Notes: generated from the sequence alone by a model not told the origin. DNA of 64,000 nucleotides from Gemella sanguinis ATCC 700632 (GCF_000701685.1 NZ_JNJO01000004.1:116965-180964); one strand, 5' to 3'; positions 35,259 through 45,404 are shown, counted from the first letter of the stretch. Numbers and translations: made by a program.

Positions 35259-35679
35259 TGGATTAAAAGATTTATATAAACAAGTTATTTTAGATCACAG
35301 CAAATATCCCCGTAATAATGGTGAAGTTGTTGATGGATACAAATTAGAAATGTTAAATCCGTCATGTGGTGATAAAGTTACTGTTAGTATGGATATTGAA
35401 GATAATATAATAAAAGATATTAAATTTGTTGGAACAGGATGTTCTATTTCATTAGCATCTGCTTCTATGTTAACTGAGGAACTAAAAGGATTATCTGTTT
35501 CAGAAGCAAATTTAAAAATTAAAGATTTCCTTAATATGATAATGGGAAATGATTTTAACGAAGATAATTTAGAAGACAGTCTAGCACTTCAAAATATATC
35601 TCAACTACCAGCAAGGGTAAAATGTGCTACACTTGCGTGGAAAATAACTGAAAAAATATTAGAAGAAAACAATAAATAG
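35248..35679 (+). CDS. sufU: SufU, sulfur-transfer partner of SufS
   Basis: This 143-residue zinc-containing sulfur acceptor resembles IscU but works with SufS in Gram-positive bacteria. The three conserved Cys are in [20 protein letters not shown] and [10 protein letters not shown], with the 'SufU-type' insertion between the second and third. The frame is open from TTG 35242, but ATG 35248 is 10 bases from AAAGGAA and gives [23 protein letters not shown], the normal start, so it was chosen. Confidence 0.95.
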   Translation: MSFNGLKDLYKQVILDHSKYPRNNGEVVDGYKLEMLNPSCGDKVTVSMDIEDNIIKDIKFVGTGCSISLASASMLTEELKGLSVSEANLKIKDFLNMIMGNDFNEDNLEDSLALQNISQLPARVKCATLAWKITEKILEENNK

Positions 35680-35696
35680 AAGAAGGAGTGATAGTG

Positions 35697-37094
35697 TTGA
35701 ATAAAAACGAAGAAATGTTTACCGAGTATCAGTATGGGTTCTCAGATAAAGATGTATCTATTTTTAAAACTGAAAAAGGACTAACTAAAGAAATAGTTGA
35801 AACTATCTCCAAAAGAAAAGAAGAGCCACAATGGATGTTGGATTTCCGCTTAAATGCATTAAAAGAGTTTTATAGAATGCCAATGCCTACATGGGGTGGA
35901 GATTTATCAGAAATTGATTTTGAAGACTTAACATACTATGTAAAACCATCAGAAAAGACGGAACGTTCATGGGATGAGGTTCCTACTGAAATAAAAAATA
36001 CATTTGAAAAATTAGGTATTCCTGAAGCTGAGCAAAAATATCTTGCTGGGGTTTCTGCTCAGTATGAATCTGAAGTTGTTTATCATAACATGCATAAGCA
36101 GTTTGAAGAACAAGGAATTATATTTGAGGATACCGATACAGCTTTAAAAAACCATGAAGAAATTTTTAAAAAATATTTTTCTAAAGCAGTCGACTTTAAT
36201 GATAATAAATTTGCTGCATTAAACTCGGCGGTATGGTCAGGAGGTTCATTTATATATTGCCCTGAAAATGTCTCTATTGAAGCACCGCTTCAAGCATATT
36301 TTAGAATTAATAGTGAAAAAATGGGGCAATTTGAGCGTACACTTATCATTATTGAAAAGAATTCTTCTTTACATTATGTTGAAGGATGTACAGCACCTAC
36401 ATATTCTGCAAGTTCCCTTCATGCAGCAGTAGTTGAAATTTTTATTAAAGAAAACGCAAGATTTAGATATACGACAATTCAAAACTGGTCAACTAATGTA
36501 TACAATTTAGTAACAAAACGTGCAATAGTTGAAAAAAATGGTACTATGGAATGGGTTGATGGAAATCTAGGTTCTAAACTTACTATGAAGTATCCAGCAT
36601 GTGTATTAGTAGGTGAAGGAGCTAGTGGTAGCACGTTATCTATTGCAATGGCAAGTGAAGGTCAAGTACTAGATGCTGGTTCTAAAATGATTCATTTAGC
36701 TCCTCGTACTTCATCGACTGTAGTTTCAAAATCAATGTCAAGACGCGGAGGAAAAGTTAACTATAGAGGTTGGATTAATTTTGGAAAAAATTCAGAAGGT
36801 TCTCGTTCGAATATCGAATGTGATACACTAATTTTAGATGAATATTCAACTTCAGATACTATTCCATACAACATTATTAAAAATTCTGATGTTTCTTTAG
36901 AACATGAAGCTAAAGTATCTAAAGTTTCTGAAGAGCAATTATTCTATCTTATGAGTCGTGGTTTAGATGAAGGTCAAGCTACAGAAATGATAGTAATGGG
37001 ATTCATTGAACCATTTACAAAAGAATTACCAATGGAATATGCTGTAGAATTAAATAGATTAATTTCATTTGAGATGGAAGGATCAATTGGGTAA
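35697..37094 (+). CDS. sufB: SufB, Fe-S cluster scaffold
   Basis: SufB builds the Fe-S cluster with SufC and SufD. The frame is open from GTG 35688, but that codon overlaps the AAGGAG site (35683-35688). GTG 35694 or TTG 35697 are at a workable distance; TTG gives the best spacing (8 nt) and a start [15 protein letters not shown], so 465 residues are annotated. Conserved segments are [41 protein letters not shown] and [16 protein letters not shown]; the last carries the cluster-site Cys. A terminator follows. Confidence 0.95.
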   Translation: MNKNEEMFTEYQYGFSDKDVSIFKTEKGLTKEIVETISKRKEEPQWMLDFRLNALKEFYRMPMPTWGGDLSEIDFEDLTYYVKPSEKTERSWDEVPTEIKNTFEKLGIPEAEQKYLAGVSAQYESEVVYHNMHKQFEEQGIIFEDTDTALKNHEEIFKKYFSKAVDFNDNKFAALNSAVWSGGSFIYCPENVSIEAPLQAYFRINSEKMGQFERTLIIIEKNSSLHYVEGCTAPTYSASSLHAAVVEIFIKENARFRYTTIQNWSTNVYNLVTKRAIVEKNGTMEWVDGNLGSKLTMKYPACVLVGEGASGSTLSIAMASEGQVLDAGSKMIHLAPRTSSTVVSKSMSRRGGKVNYRGWINFGKNSEGSRSNIECDTLILDEYSTSDTIPYNIIKNSDVSLEHEAKVSKVSEEQLFYLMSRGLDEGQATEMIVMGFIEPFTKELPMEYAVELNRLISFEMEGSIG

Positions 37095-37096
37095 AT

Positions 37097-37128
37097 AATA
37101 AGAGCTTTTTATAAGCTCTTATTTTTTA
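37097..37128 (+). terminator. Terminator of the suf operon
   Basis: AATAAGAGCTT (37097-37107) pairs with AAGCTCTTATT (37113-37123), a perfect 11-bp stem, then TTTTT. Confidence 0.92.
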
Positions 37129-37210
37129 TGTAATTCGTTTTCATTACTCTATAGAAATTTTCAATAAAATATGATAATATAGTATGTAATAAATATTGAA
37201 GAGGTACATT

Positions 37211-38362
37211 ATGAAAAGAAGAAGAGATTATAAAGAGAATTTTGGAAGTAACAATCAAAATAGTAATTCTAATAATCAACAGTATAATGAAAATTATGAA
37301 AACTACAATAATGGAAATTCATATGAAGATAATCAGAATTATGGCAATTATAATAATGGAAATCTATATGAAAATAATCAGAATTATGGCAATTATAACA
37401 ATGATAATTCATATGTAAATAACCAAAATTATAGTGATAATTCATACAACAACTATGATAACTATAATACTCAACAGTATAATAACTATGGAAATAATGA
37501 GTACTCTAATTATGAGAATAACAACTCATACAATAATTATGAAAATTATAATTACGATCCTAACTTATCGGATGAATATTATGATGATACGCAAAATGAG
37601 TTTTATGAAGAAGAACCTGAAGAACAGAAACCAAAGAAAAATCTATTTCTAATTTCATTTCTAAGTGCACTTGCTATTTTACTAGTTGCTGGGGGAGCTT
37701 ATTTCGGTTATACAAAATTTATAAAGGAATCTAAGCAAACTGTCGATTTAAGTCAATATGAAATAGAGTTTTCTCCGTATGGTGAAGATGGTGAGGGAAA
37801 ACCTTCTGCTGATATTAAAAAAATTCCAAGTGTTGAATCGAGCGATGCATCAGTTAAAGAGTTCTTACAAGATCCAGCAATTACTTATAATAAAAATAAC
37901 AACTTAAGAAATGGGGACAAAGTTGAAGTTAGCATTACCTTAAGTAAAGCAACTGCTAATTCAAAAAAATTAGAATTAGTAGGAGAATTTAAACGAAGTT
38001 ATACAGTAAAAGGACTAACGCAAAAACAGAAAGATAATACAGTAGTTAAAGAAGAAAATAATAAGAGCAGTAGTACTAGTACAAATACATTTAGAGAAAA
38101 TAGCTCTGTAGATACTAAAAAGCTTTCTGAATCTGATTTGGAAACTTGGGCTAAAACAATTTATATTAAAGATAATAACAGGAATTCGACTAGATCAGAT
38201 TACTCTGCAGATGTATGGTTAGGTAACGATAATCTTGCATATGTAAATGTAAAACGCGGGGATAATACAGTTGCGAAATATCGTGTAAATAGTCGTGGTC
38301 AATTGGAGCAAAATTCTAGTGGTTCTAGTTGGAGCGTTGTAAGTAGTGTATATACAGAGTAA
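37211..38362 (+). CDS. Membrane protein with Asn/Tyr-rich cytoplasmic region and extracellular domain
   Basis: This 383-residue protein starts at ATG 37211 (7 nt after GAGG; an in-frame TTG at 37196 precedes the site). Residues about 8-120 are low complexity, almost only Asn, Tyr, Ser, Gly, Asp and Gln. They include three ~16-residue repeats around QNYGNYNN. An acidic stretch (EEEPEEQK) leads to one membrane helix (about 141-165). The extracellular part has QYEIEFSPYGEDGEGKP and NLRNGDKVEVSITLSK, resembling the Gly/Asp domain of zinc-ribbon and YvbJ/TcaA-type envelope proteins, then a Ser/Asn linker and a final small domain. Basic residues at the N-terminus place that end inside. The function is unknown. 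Confidence 0.85.
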   Translation: MKRRRDYKENFGSNNQNSNSNNQQYNENYENYNNGNSYEDNQNYGNYNNGNLYENNQNYGNYNNDNSYVNNQNYSDNSYNNYDNYNTQQYNNYGNNEYSNYENNNSYNNYENYNYDPNLSDEYYDDTQNEFYEEEPEEQKPKKNLFLISFLSALAILLVAGGAYFGYTKFIKESKQTVDLSQYEIEFSPYGEDGEGKPSADIKKIPSVESSDASVKEFLQDPAITYNKNNNLRNGDKVEVSITLSKATANSKKLELVGEFKRSYTVKGLTQKQKDNTVVKEENNKSSSTSTNTFRENSSVDTKKLSESDLETWAKTIYIKDNNRNSTRSDYSADVWLGNDNLAYVNVKRGDNTVAKYRVNSRGQLEQNSSGSSWSVVSSVYTE

Positions 38363-38392
38363 TTTAAATATTTTCTTATAGTCAAATAATAA

Positions 38393-38442
38393 AAAAAACT
38401 AATAATAGGCAATGTATAGGCATTCAATTATTAGTTTTTTTA
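38393..38442 (+). terminator. Terminator before ackA
   Basis: AAAAACTAATAAT (from 38394) pairs with AATTATTAGTTTTT (to 38439) around a ~19-nt loop, followed by T-rich sequence. The A-run on the left could let it work on the other strand. Confidence 0.8.
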
Positions 38443-38543
38443 TTAATTTTTTTATAAAAAACTTTAAATAACTCTTGTAATTAAATAAAAATAATGAGAT
38501 AATATAATATATAATGTAAAATAGTAAGAGGAGACATACACAT

Positions 38544-39728
38544 ATGACAAAGATACTAGCTATTAACTCAGGGAGTTCATCTTTAAAATTCCAATTATTT
38601 GAAATGCCTGAAGAAAAAGTTATTACAAAAGGATTAGTAGAAAGAATAGGAATTGAAAATAGTGTGTTCACTATTGAATTTAATGGTGAAAAAAATAAAG
38701 AAACTGTAGACATTCCTAACCACGATGTAGCAATTGAAATGTTATTATCAAAATTAACATCATTAGGAATTGTTTCTGATGTAAAAGAAATTGAAGGAGT
38801 AGGACACCGAGTTGTTCATGGTGGAGAGTTTTATGATGCATCAGTTTTAGTAACAGATGAAGAATTAGCAAAAGTTGACTCTATTGAAGACTTAGCACCA
38901 TTACATAACCCTGCTAACATTAAAGGTGTTCGTTCATTCCAAAAAGAATTACCTGGGGTACCTAACGTACTAACATTCGATACTGCCTTCCACCAAAGTA
39001 TGCCAAAATCAACTTATATGTATGCAGTACCAAGAGAATTCTATGAAAAATATGGAGTTCGTAAATATGGTGCACACGGAACAAGTCACAGATATATTGG
39101 TGAAAAAGTTGCTGAAGTATTAGGTAAAGATCCAAAAGAATTAAAAACTATTTCATGTCACATTGGAAATGGTGCTTCAATTTGTGCCATTAAAAATGGT
39201 AAATCATTTGATACTTCAATGGGATTCACTCCATTATCAGGTTTAGTAATGGGAACTAGAACAGGGGATATTGATCCAGCTACAATCCCTTATATTGCTG
39301 AAAAAACTGGTCTAACTCTAAACGAAATTTTACGTATCTTTAACTTCGAATCAGGATTAAAAGGAGTATCTGGTATTTCTTCTGATTTACGTGATGTTGA
39401 GGATGCAAGATTCACAGACCCACACGCAGCTGAAGCTATCGATGTTTATATTAATAGAATTAAACAGTATGTAGGAGCTTATGCGGCAGCAATGAACGGA
39501 GTAGATGCTATTGTATTTACTGCGGGTGTTGGTGAAAACGCAACTTGGGTACGTGAAGAAGTATTAGAAGGAGTTTCATTCTTAGGTGTAGAAATTGATA
39601 AAGAGAAAAACAATGTTCGTGGAAAACTAACAGAAATCTCAACTCCAAATTCAAAAGTAAAAGCATTTGTAATTCCAACAGATGAGGAAGTTATGATTGC
39701 TAGAGATACTTATAACTTATCTAAATAA
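38544..39728 (+). CDS. ackA: AckA, acetate kinase
   Basis: This 394-residue enzyme makes ATP and acetate from acetyl phosphate, the last step of the fermentative Pta-AckA pathway. Family signatures are [14 protein letters not shown] (residues 5-18), [27 protein letters not shown], and [26 protein letters not shown] precedes ATG 38544 by 10 bases. It is monocistronic; codon choice in this gene is more strongly biased, as for highly expressed glycolytic genes. No pta gene is in the window. Confidence 0.97.
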   Translation: MTKILAINSGSSSLKFQLFEMPEEKVITKGLVERIGIENSVFTIEFNGEKNKETVDIPNHDVAIEMLLSKLTSLGIVSDVKEIEGVGHRVVHGGEFYDASVLVTDEELAKVDSIEDLAPLHNPANIKGVRSFQKELPGVPNVLTFDTAFHQSMPKSTYMYAVPREFYEKYGVRKYGAHGTSHRYIGEKVAEVLGKDPKELKTISCHIGNGASICAIKNGKSFDTSMGFTPLSGLVMGTRTGDIDPATIPYIAEKTGLTLNEILRIFNFESGLKGVSGISSDLRDVEDARFTDPHAAEAIDVYINRIKQYVGAYAAAMNGVDAIVFTAGVGENATWVREEVLEGVSFLGVEIDKEKNNVRGKLTEISTPNSKVKAFVIPTDEEVMIARDTYNLSK

Positions 39729-39741
39729 TTTTAAAAAATAC

Positions 39742-39772
39742 AAGGCTGGGGATTAATTCTCCAGCTTTTCTA
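39742..39772 (+). terminator. Terminator after ackA
   Basis: An imperfect stem AAGGCTGGGGA/TCTCCAGCTT with a short loop is followed by TTCTATTT. Confidence 0.7.
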
Positions 39773-39787
39773 TTTAGAAAGGATTAT

Positions 39788-40939
39788 ATGGAAACAAAAA
39801 GCTTTAAAGAAAAATTTGGAACAGCAATCGAAGTGCTAGAAATAATAAATAAAGCAGGATTTGAATCATACTTTGTAGGTGGTTGTGTAAGAGACTATAT
39901 ATTAAATAAAAATTTTTCAGATATAGATATTACAACAAATGCATTACCAGAGGAAATAAAAGAAATTTTTTCAAAAACAATTGATACAGGGATTCAACAT
40001 GGTACGGTTACTGTTTTATACAAAAACAATTCATATGAAATAACGACGTTTAGAACAGAAGACAACTATAGTAACCACAGATCACCTGATAAAGTTGAAT
40101 TTGTAAATAACTTAAAAGATGATTTAGATAGAAGAGACTTTACTATTAATGCCATGGCCCTTGATATAAAAGGTTGCATTTATGACTTTCATTCAGGAGT
40201 TAATGATATAACAAATAAAATTATAAAAACTGTAAATAATCCTAATGAACGATTTTTTGAAGATGCACTTAGGATGATAAGAGCATTTCGCTTTTCTTCT
40301 AAATTAGGGTTTAGTATTGAAAATAACACATTTAATGCTATTTGTAAAAATTCAAAATTAATAGAGTATGTATCGATTGAAAGAATTATTACAGAGTTTA
40401 AAAAGCTATTTGAAGGAATGGGTAATAAAAAAAGTTTTGAATTACTATTGAAAAGTGGGATAAACATTTATATTCCTTTTTTTAAATATGTAAAAAAATA
40501 TAATGATTTTTCTAAGTATACATTTTGTCAGATTATGTATTACCTAATGTTTTTTAATAAAATACCAATTTCTGAATTGAAAAAATTAAAATTATCTAAT
40601 AAAGAAGTTTCAAAAGTTAAAGAATATGACTTAATATACAGTAATTTCAACTTAAATATACCAATAGAAAAAATTCTTTATCAATATAGTTTAGAAGACG
40701 TATTATTTATTTCAAGATTATTTAATTTTATGGAAGACAGGAAGATTTTGAATACAAAGCTAAATATAAGAAGTTTTAATGATGTCAATATTACTTCAAA
40801 AGAGATTATTGAATTAGTCAATAAGACACCTGGTCCATGGATAAAAGATATAATAAAAAAAATTGAAAACAATATTTTATTAGGTAGACTAAAAAATGAT
40901 AATAATGAAATCATTAAATTTATTAAAGAATTAAATTAA
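39788..40939 (+). CDS. cca: Cca, CCA-adding tRNA nucleotidyltransferase
   Basis: This 383-residue class II nucleotidyltransferase adds or repairs the 3' CCA of tRNAs. The head domain has VGGCVRDYILNKNFSDIDITTNA (catalytic DxD) near residues 31-53, EVTTFRTE-type motif B (here EITTFRTE), and DLDRRDFTINAMA. RFFEDALRMIRAFRFSSKLGF holds the nucleotide-specificity EDxxR motif. The C-terminal body and tail are divergent. AAAGG precedes ATG 39788. It lies upstream of the dinG-like gene, as in Bacillus (with birA and panBCD absent here). Confidence 0.96.
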   Translation: METKSFKEKFGTAIEVLEIINKAGFESYFVGGCVRDYILNKNFSDIDITTNALPEEIKEIFSKTIDTGIQHGTVTVLYKNNSYEITTFRTEDNYSNHRSPDKVEFVNNLKDDLDRRDFTINAMALDIKGCIYDFHSGVNDITNKIIKTVNNPNERFFEDALRMIRAFRFSSKLGFSIENNTFNAICKNSKLIEYVSIERIITEFKKLFEGMGNKKSFELLLKSGINIYIPFFKYVKKYNDFSKYTFCQIMYYLMFFNKIPISELKKLKLSNKEVSKVKEYDLIYSNFNLNIPIEKILYQYSLEDVLFISRLFNFMEDRKILNTKLNIRSFNDVNITSKEIIELVNKTPGPWIKDIIKKIENNILLGRLKNDNNEIIKFIKELN

Positions 40940-40973
40940 TATTAGTATTTTATAGAAAGTGAGGTGAGAGAAT

Positions 40974-42818
40974 TTGAAAAATAAACCTTTTTGTGTAGTT
41001 GATATTGAGTTAACTGAAGATAAAGAAATTATACAATTTTCTGCAACAAAATTATCAATTGATTTTAAAAAGATTTCAAGTATAGATTATTACGTTAAAC
41101 CCAAAAAAGAAATATCTAGTTTTGTTTCAGAATTTACAGGAATAACACCAGAAATGCTTGAAGATAAACCACTCTTTAAAGAAATTGCTTATGGTATATA
41201 TGAGTATATAAAAGATTGTACATTGGTTTGTCATGGATTGCAGTCTGATTATCTAGTAATAAAAAAGAACTTTATGAAGGTGGGTATAAAATATATACCT
41301 TATAGAACAGTTGATACAGTTGAACTTGCTAGGATATTATTTCCAACTCAAAAGAGTTACAGATTGGTAGATTTGTCTAATTCTTTAAACCTCTACTCTG
41401 GTACAGGGTATCATAATGCACTAATTGATGTTGAAGTTACAGTTAACTTGCTAAAAAAAATTGCTGAAAAAATACAATATATAGATGAGAGTAACTATTT
41501 GAAAGTTAAAGAGATTTTAAAAAGAAAAGAAACGGGATATTTTGAATTCTTTAATTTATGTAGGAAAGATAAGTTTGAGGATTCAGAGGATAATTATATT
41601 ATATTTGATGGAATAAAATTCAAAAAAATTAGAAATAATAATCTAAAACCTATAGAAAAAGGTAATATTTTATTCTCATGTATTGATGAGTATGATTATA
41701 TAAATATTAATAATATAGATAATTATGAAGTTCTTAAGCAAAAAAACGAATATGTCCCATTAAATATATTTTCTATGTTCTCTAAACATAGAAATTCAAA
41801 TTTAGATAATTTGTTAATTAAACTGTATATTTGGGTGTTAGAAACTGAATCCGGAGATTTATCAGAATTAAATCTATTATCTTCTGAACTAAAATTGTTA
41901 GAAGACATTAAAAATCTGATAAATATTAGTTCTAAATCATACTATTTTGAGAAAAAATATATTGCATCTAAGTCTAAAGAGAATATTGTAACAAATCATA
42001 AAAATATAGAGTTTCTCTTTAGTAAAGATTATTTTAATAAATATAAACTTATTTTTGATGATAAGAAGATTCTTGGAAGGGAATTAAATATACTTAATGT
42101 AGAATATTATCATTATAGACAAGTAATTACAGAGTTGAATATTGTTATTTCTCAAAATCCTGCATTAAAATACTTAAGAGAAATTCAAAATAATTTAAAT
42201 AGCTTAGTAAAATTTCTTCATGAAATGTATATTTCTGAAAGTTTATATTTATATAATGATAGTTTAGATTTTATTGTTCAAGATATAGATGAAATTATTA
42301 AGGTAGTAAAAAAATATTCAAAAAAAATTCCGTTAACAAAAGTATTTTTAAATAACCTTAAAAAAACATTAACTAATGAAAAAAATAGTTATAAATTCGA
42401 AATTATTGATCAAGAAAATAGTCTATTTTTAAAAGTTATAAATGAAAAAAATGTAAAGAATATAATTAATACTATCCATACTAGAGATACTAAATATTTA
42501 AGAAAAAAAACTAAATTATCAATTTGTTATTTAGATAATTTAAATGAAATAAATACTGCTAAAACATTAGGGAAAATTTTATATGTATTTAAGAGTGATA
42601 AATATAGAGACTTATTTTTTAGCAGAAGAGAAAAAAAATCGAATGTTAAATATGTGAATTTCACATCAACAGATTCATTTAGTGAACTATTTACTGATGT
42701 TAACAAAAATATAAAACCAAGTTATATATGTTTTGCTACCAAAGATATATTATATTATAAGTATTATTTAAACAAAATTTTTGATAATATAATTGTGCTA
42801 AATAATGCAGAACTATAA
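40974..42818 (+). CDS. dinG: Degenerate DinG homologue: DEDDh exonuclease with eroded helicase region
   Basis: This 614-residue protein starts at TTG 40974 behind GAGGTGAG. Residues 1-165 form a complete DnaQ-like exonuclease: D10 and E12 (VVDIE), D92 (LQSDY), and H147/D152 (HNALID). In Firmicutes DinG this is followed by an XPD-type helicase of about 700 residues. Here the P-loop cannot be found, yet marks of the family remain: ETESGDLSELN (290-300), NIVTNH (337-342) and KLIFDDKKI (358-366), where DEAH would be expected. Gene position between cca and asnS-dnaD-nth matches Bacillus dinG. It is probably an exonuclease without helicase activity; the rest of the protein is unassigned. Confidence 0.8.
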   Translation: MKNKPFCVVDIELTEDKEIIQFSATKLSIDFKKISSIDYYVKPKKEISSFVSEFTGITPEMLEDKPLFKEIAYGIYEYIKDCTLVCHGLQSDYLVIKKNFMKVGIKYIPYRTVDTVELARILFPTQKSYRLVDLSNSLNLYSGTGYHNALIDVEVTVNLLKKIAEKIQYIDESNYLKVKEILKRKETGYFEFFNLCRKDKFEDSEDNYIIFDGIKFKKIRNNNLKPIEKGNILFSCIDEYDYININNIDNYEVLKQKNEYVPLNIFSMFSKHRNSNLDNLLIKLYIWVLETESGDLSELNLLSSELKLLEDIKNLINISSKSYYFEKKYIASKSKENIVTNHKNIEFLFSKDYFNKYKLIFDDKKILGRELNILNVEYYHYRQVITELNIVISQNPALKYLREIQNNLNSLVKFLHEMYISESLYLYNDSLDFIVQDIDEIIKVVKKYSKKIPLTKVFLNNLKKTLTNEKNSYKFEIIDQENSLFLKVINEKNVKNIINTIHTRDTKYLRKKTKLSICYLDNLNEINTAKTLGKILYVFKSDKYRDLFFSRREKKSNVKYVNFTSTDSFSELFTDVNKNIKPSYICFATKDILYYKYYLNKIFDNIIVLNNAEL

Positions 42819-42872
42819 TTATTTAAATACTTATAAATTATTTTGTGACGAATATTTTAAAATATAAGATTT

Positions 42873-42883
42873 TATGGTATAAT
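42873..42883 (+). promoter_or_regulatory. Extended -10 promoter of asnS
   Basis: TATGGTATAAT, 64 bp before the asnS start. No clear -35 and no T-box leader. Confidence 0.65.
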
Positions 42884-42946
42884 TTTAATAGTTTTTATAT
42901 TATGATTATACTGAATAATAAAGAATAATCAAGGAGGAGTATTAGT

Positions 42947-44233
42947 TTGAATATTAATAATTTAAAAGAACAACTAGGAAAAACAGTTACTCTTGGTGCT
43001 TGGATTGCAAACAAGAGAAGTAGTGGGAAAATAGCATTTTTCCAATTACGTTATGGAACAGGTTTTATACAAGCTGTTGCATTAAAAGAATCTTTAGGGG
43101 AAGAACGTTATCAACAACTACGTCATTTACCTCAAGAGTCATCAATTAAGGTGACAGGATTAGTAAAAGAAAATGATCGTGAGTTATCAGGAATTGAATT
43201 AGAAATTCAAGATTTTGAAGTAGTTTCTGAAGCTATTGACTATCCAATAACACCAAAAGAACATGGGGTTGAATTTTTAGCTGATAATCGACATATTTGG
43301 ATTCGATCAAAAAAACAACATGCAATTTTAACTATTCGTAATCAAATAATTAAATCTACGTATGACTTTTTTGAAAAAGAAGGATTTATTAAAACTGATC
43401 CACCAATTTTAACATCATCTGCTCCAGAAGGGACAACAGAATTATTTAATACTAAATATTTCGATGAAGAGGCTTATTTATCTCAATCTGGGCAATTATA
43501 TTTGGAAGCTACAGTAATGTCATTTGGTAAAGTATTCTCGTTTGGTCCGACATTTAGAGCTGAAAAGTCTAAAACTCGTCGTCACCTTATTGAGTTCTGG
43601 ATGATTGAAGCGGAAATGGCATTCTGTAATCATGACGAAAGTTTAGCGATTCAAGAAGCATATGTTAACTACCTACTAACAGAAGTTATTGAAAAATGTC
43701 AAGAACAACTAAAAATCTTAGGACGTGATCTAGAATCTCTTAATGCTGCTCGTGGAGAGTTTCCTCGTATTAAATACAAAGATGCTATTAAACTATTAAA
43801 AGACAATGGATTCGATGATATTGAATATGGTGATGATTTTGGATCACCACACGAAACATTTATTGCTAATAGCTATAATAAGCCAGTATTTATTACTCAC
43901 TGGCCATTGGATATTAAGCCTTTCTACATGATTGAAGACCCTAATGAACCAGGCGTAGTGTTATGTGCTGATTTAATTGCACCAGAAGGATATGGTGAAA
44001 TTATTGGTGGCTCTCAACGTATAGATGACTATGATAAATTACTTGAAAATATTAAAAAACATGATTTAAATCTTGATGCATATGGATGGTATCTAGATTT
44101 AAGAAAATATGGTTCTGTGGAGCACTCAGGATTTGGATTGGGATTAGAAAGAACAGTAGCTTGGATTACAGGAAATGGACATGTTCGTGAAACTGTTCCA
44201 TTCCCAAGATTATTAAACAGATTAACACCATAG
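42947..44233 (+). CDS. asnS: AsnS, asparaginyl-tRNA synthetase
   Basis: This 428-residue class IIb synthetase charges tRNA-Asn. An OB-fold anticodon-binding domain (residues 1-105) precedes the catalytic core with [27 protein letters not shown], motif 2 [28 protein letters not shown] and motif 3 [13 protein letters not shown]. The start is TTG 42947, fixed by AAGGAGG at 42931-42937. Synteny asnS-dnaD-nth with Bacillus supports Asn over Asp specificity. Confidence 0.95.
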   Translation: MNINNLKEQLGKTVTLGAWIANKRSSGKIAFFQLRYGTGFIQAVALKESLGEERYQQLRHLPQESSIKVTGLVKENDRELSGIELEIQDFEVVSEAIDYPITPKEHGVEFLADNRHIWIRSKKQHAILTIRNQIIKSTYDFFEKEGFIKTDPPILTSSAPEGTTELFNTKYFDEEAYLSQSGQLYLEATVMSFGKVFSFGPTFRAEKSKTRRHLIEFWMIEAEMAFCNHDESLAIQEAYVNYLLTEVIEKCQEQLKILGRDLESLNAARGEFPRIKYKDAIKLLKDNGFDDIEYGDDFGSPHETFIANSYNKPVFITHWPLDIKPFYMIEDPNEPGVVLCADLIAPEGYGEIIGGSQRIDDYDKLLENIKKHDLNLDAYGWYLDLRKYGSVEHSGFGLGLERTVAWITGNGHVRETVPFPRLLNRLTP

Positions 44234-44243
44234 GAGCTTAAAA

Positions 44244-44768
44244 ATGATCAATATCAATACAAATGGATTATTAATTGATACTGATTTTCTTATGAATTAT
44301 AAAAAGCATAACTTATCTGGAGAAGAGGCTTTGTTTCTTCTTCAGATAAATTATTTAACAGAACAAGGGAAAAAACTCTTCTCTGTAAACTCGTTTTCTG
44401 CAGCATTAGATATGGCAGAAAATGAGGTTTTTGACAAGTTAAATATTTTATTAAGAAAAGAAGTAATTAAATTAAGTAAAGACAACAGAATTTACTTTAC
44501 AATTTTCTCAAATGAAGGATATTATTCACTTAGAGAATTGTTAAAATTAGTAGAAAGAGTTTCTTCTAAAGTTATGACATCTAAGGAGATAGATATTGTA
44601 ACTTCGTGGTTTGATAAGAAGTATACAAAAGCAGAAATAGATGAAGCATTAAGCATTTCTACTAATATTAATTATGTTAATGGAATATTAAATAATAAAA
44701 GTATAAAAGAACAAAATATAAATTATGAAAGTGACGATAATTTAGGATATGACTGGTTTGGTAGATAA
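44244..44768 (+). CDS. dnaD: DnaD, primosome/replication initiation protein
   Basis: This 174-residue, helical protein helps remodel origin DNA and load the helicase during initiation. The N-terminal winged helix contains LSGEEALFLLQINYLTEQGK; the DnaB/DnaD C-terminal domain contains LKLVERVSSKVMTSKEIDIVTSWFD and YVNGILNNK, a variant of the YxxxILxNW motif, and it ends YDWFGR. It is shorter than Bacillus DnaD (about 230) because the basic C-terminal tail is reduced. It follows asnS by 10 bp and overlaps nth by 20 bp. Confidence 0.92.
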   Translation: MININTNGLLIDTDFLMNYKKHNLSGEEALFLLQINYLTEQGKKLFSVNSFSAALDMAENEVFDKLNILLRKEVIKLSKDNRIYFTIFSNEGYYSLRELLKLVERVSSKVMTSKEIDIVTSWFDKKYTKAEIDEALSISTNINYVNGILNNKSIKEQNINYESDDNLGYDWFGR

Positions 44769-45393
44769 AGATTTACAAAATAAAGTTAAATTAATTACAC
44801 AATATCTTGATAAAAACTTCCCTAATGTAGATTGTGAACTTAATTTTTCAAATAATCTTGAATTAATTATTGCGGTTTTATTATCAGCCCAATGTAAAGA
44901 TGAGTATGTTAATAGAGCTACAAAAAAATTATTTGAAAAATATAAAACTATTGATGATTATGCTGATGCAAAAGTTGAAGATATTGAAAAATTAATAAAA
45001 ACATTAGGGTTATATAAGGCAAAATCAAAGAATATTGTTGGTATGGCAAATATGTTAAGAGATGTGTATGATTATAAAATACCTACTACTCGTGAGGAAC
45101 TTATAAAGCTACCTGGGGTAGGGAGGAAGACGGCAAACGTTGTATTATCAGTTGGTTTTAATATACCGGCAATAGCAGTAGATACTCATGTAGAAAGAGT
45201 AGCTAAAATGTTTGGTTTGGCAGATAAAAATGATAATCCGCTTCAGGTTGAAAAAAAATTAATGGAATTATTTCCAATGAAAGACTGGGGAAAAATACAT
45301 CATCAGTTAATCCATCTAGGACGTTATAAACTTCCTGCGAGGGGAGAAAAAAATTTAGATGCTGAATTAGAAAAACTACTGGTAAAAAATTAG
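44749..45393 (+). CDS. nth: Nth, endonuclease III without Fe-S cluster cysteines
   Basis: This 214-residue DNA glycosylase/AP lyase removes oxidised pyrimidines. The helix-hairpin-helix LPGVGRKTANVVLS carries catalytic Lys127, and VDTHVERV carries Asp145. Bacterial Nth usually ends in a Cx6Cx2Cx5C motif that binds a [4Fe-4S] cluster. Here the tail after HLGRYKLPARGEK has no Cys at all; the only Cys are residues 29 and 49. The catalytic domain is complete, so it is probably active without the cluster. Its ATG lies inside dnaD (20-bp overlap). Confidence 0.95.
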   Translation: MTGLVDKDLQNKVKLITQYLDKNFPNVDCELNFSNNLELIIAVLLSAQCKDEYVNRATKKLFEKYKTIDDYADAKVEDIEKLIKTLGLYKAKSKNIVGMANMLRDVYDYKIPTTREELIKLPGVGRKTANVVLSVGFNIPAIAVDTHVERVAKMFGLADKNDNPLQVEKKLMELFPMKDWGKIHHQLIHLGRYKLPARGEKNLDAELEKLLVKN

Positions 45394-45404
45394 AGGAGAA
45401 TTAT

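Noticed and set aside
37290..37420. Regular DNA repeats that look array-like
   Set aside because: They are in-frame coding repeats with synonymous drift, with no spacers of constant length; not CRISPR.
37434..37652. Second + frame inside the Asn/Tyr-rich gene
   Set aside because: A frame shadow of AAT/TAT repeats giving only Ile, Thr and Met; no ribosome site.
38399..38713. Minus-strand frame of 104 codons over the ackA start
   Set aside because: It runs through a terminator and the ackA promoter and into a highly conserved gene; it has no ribosome site.
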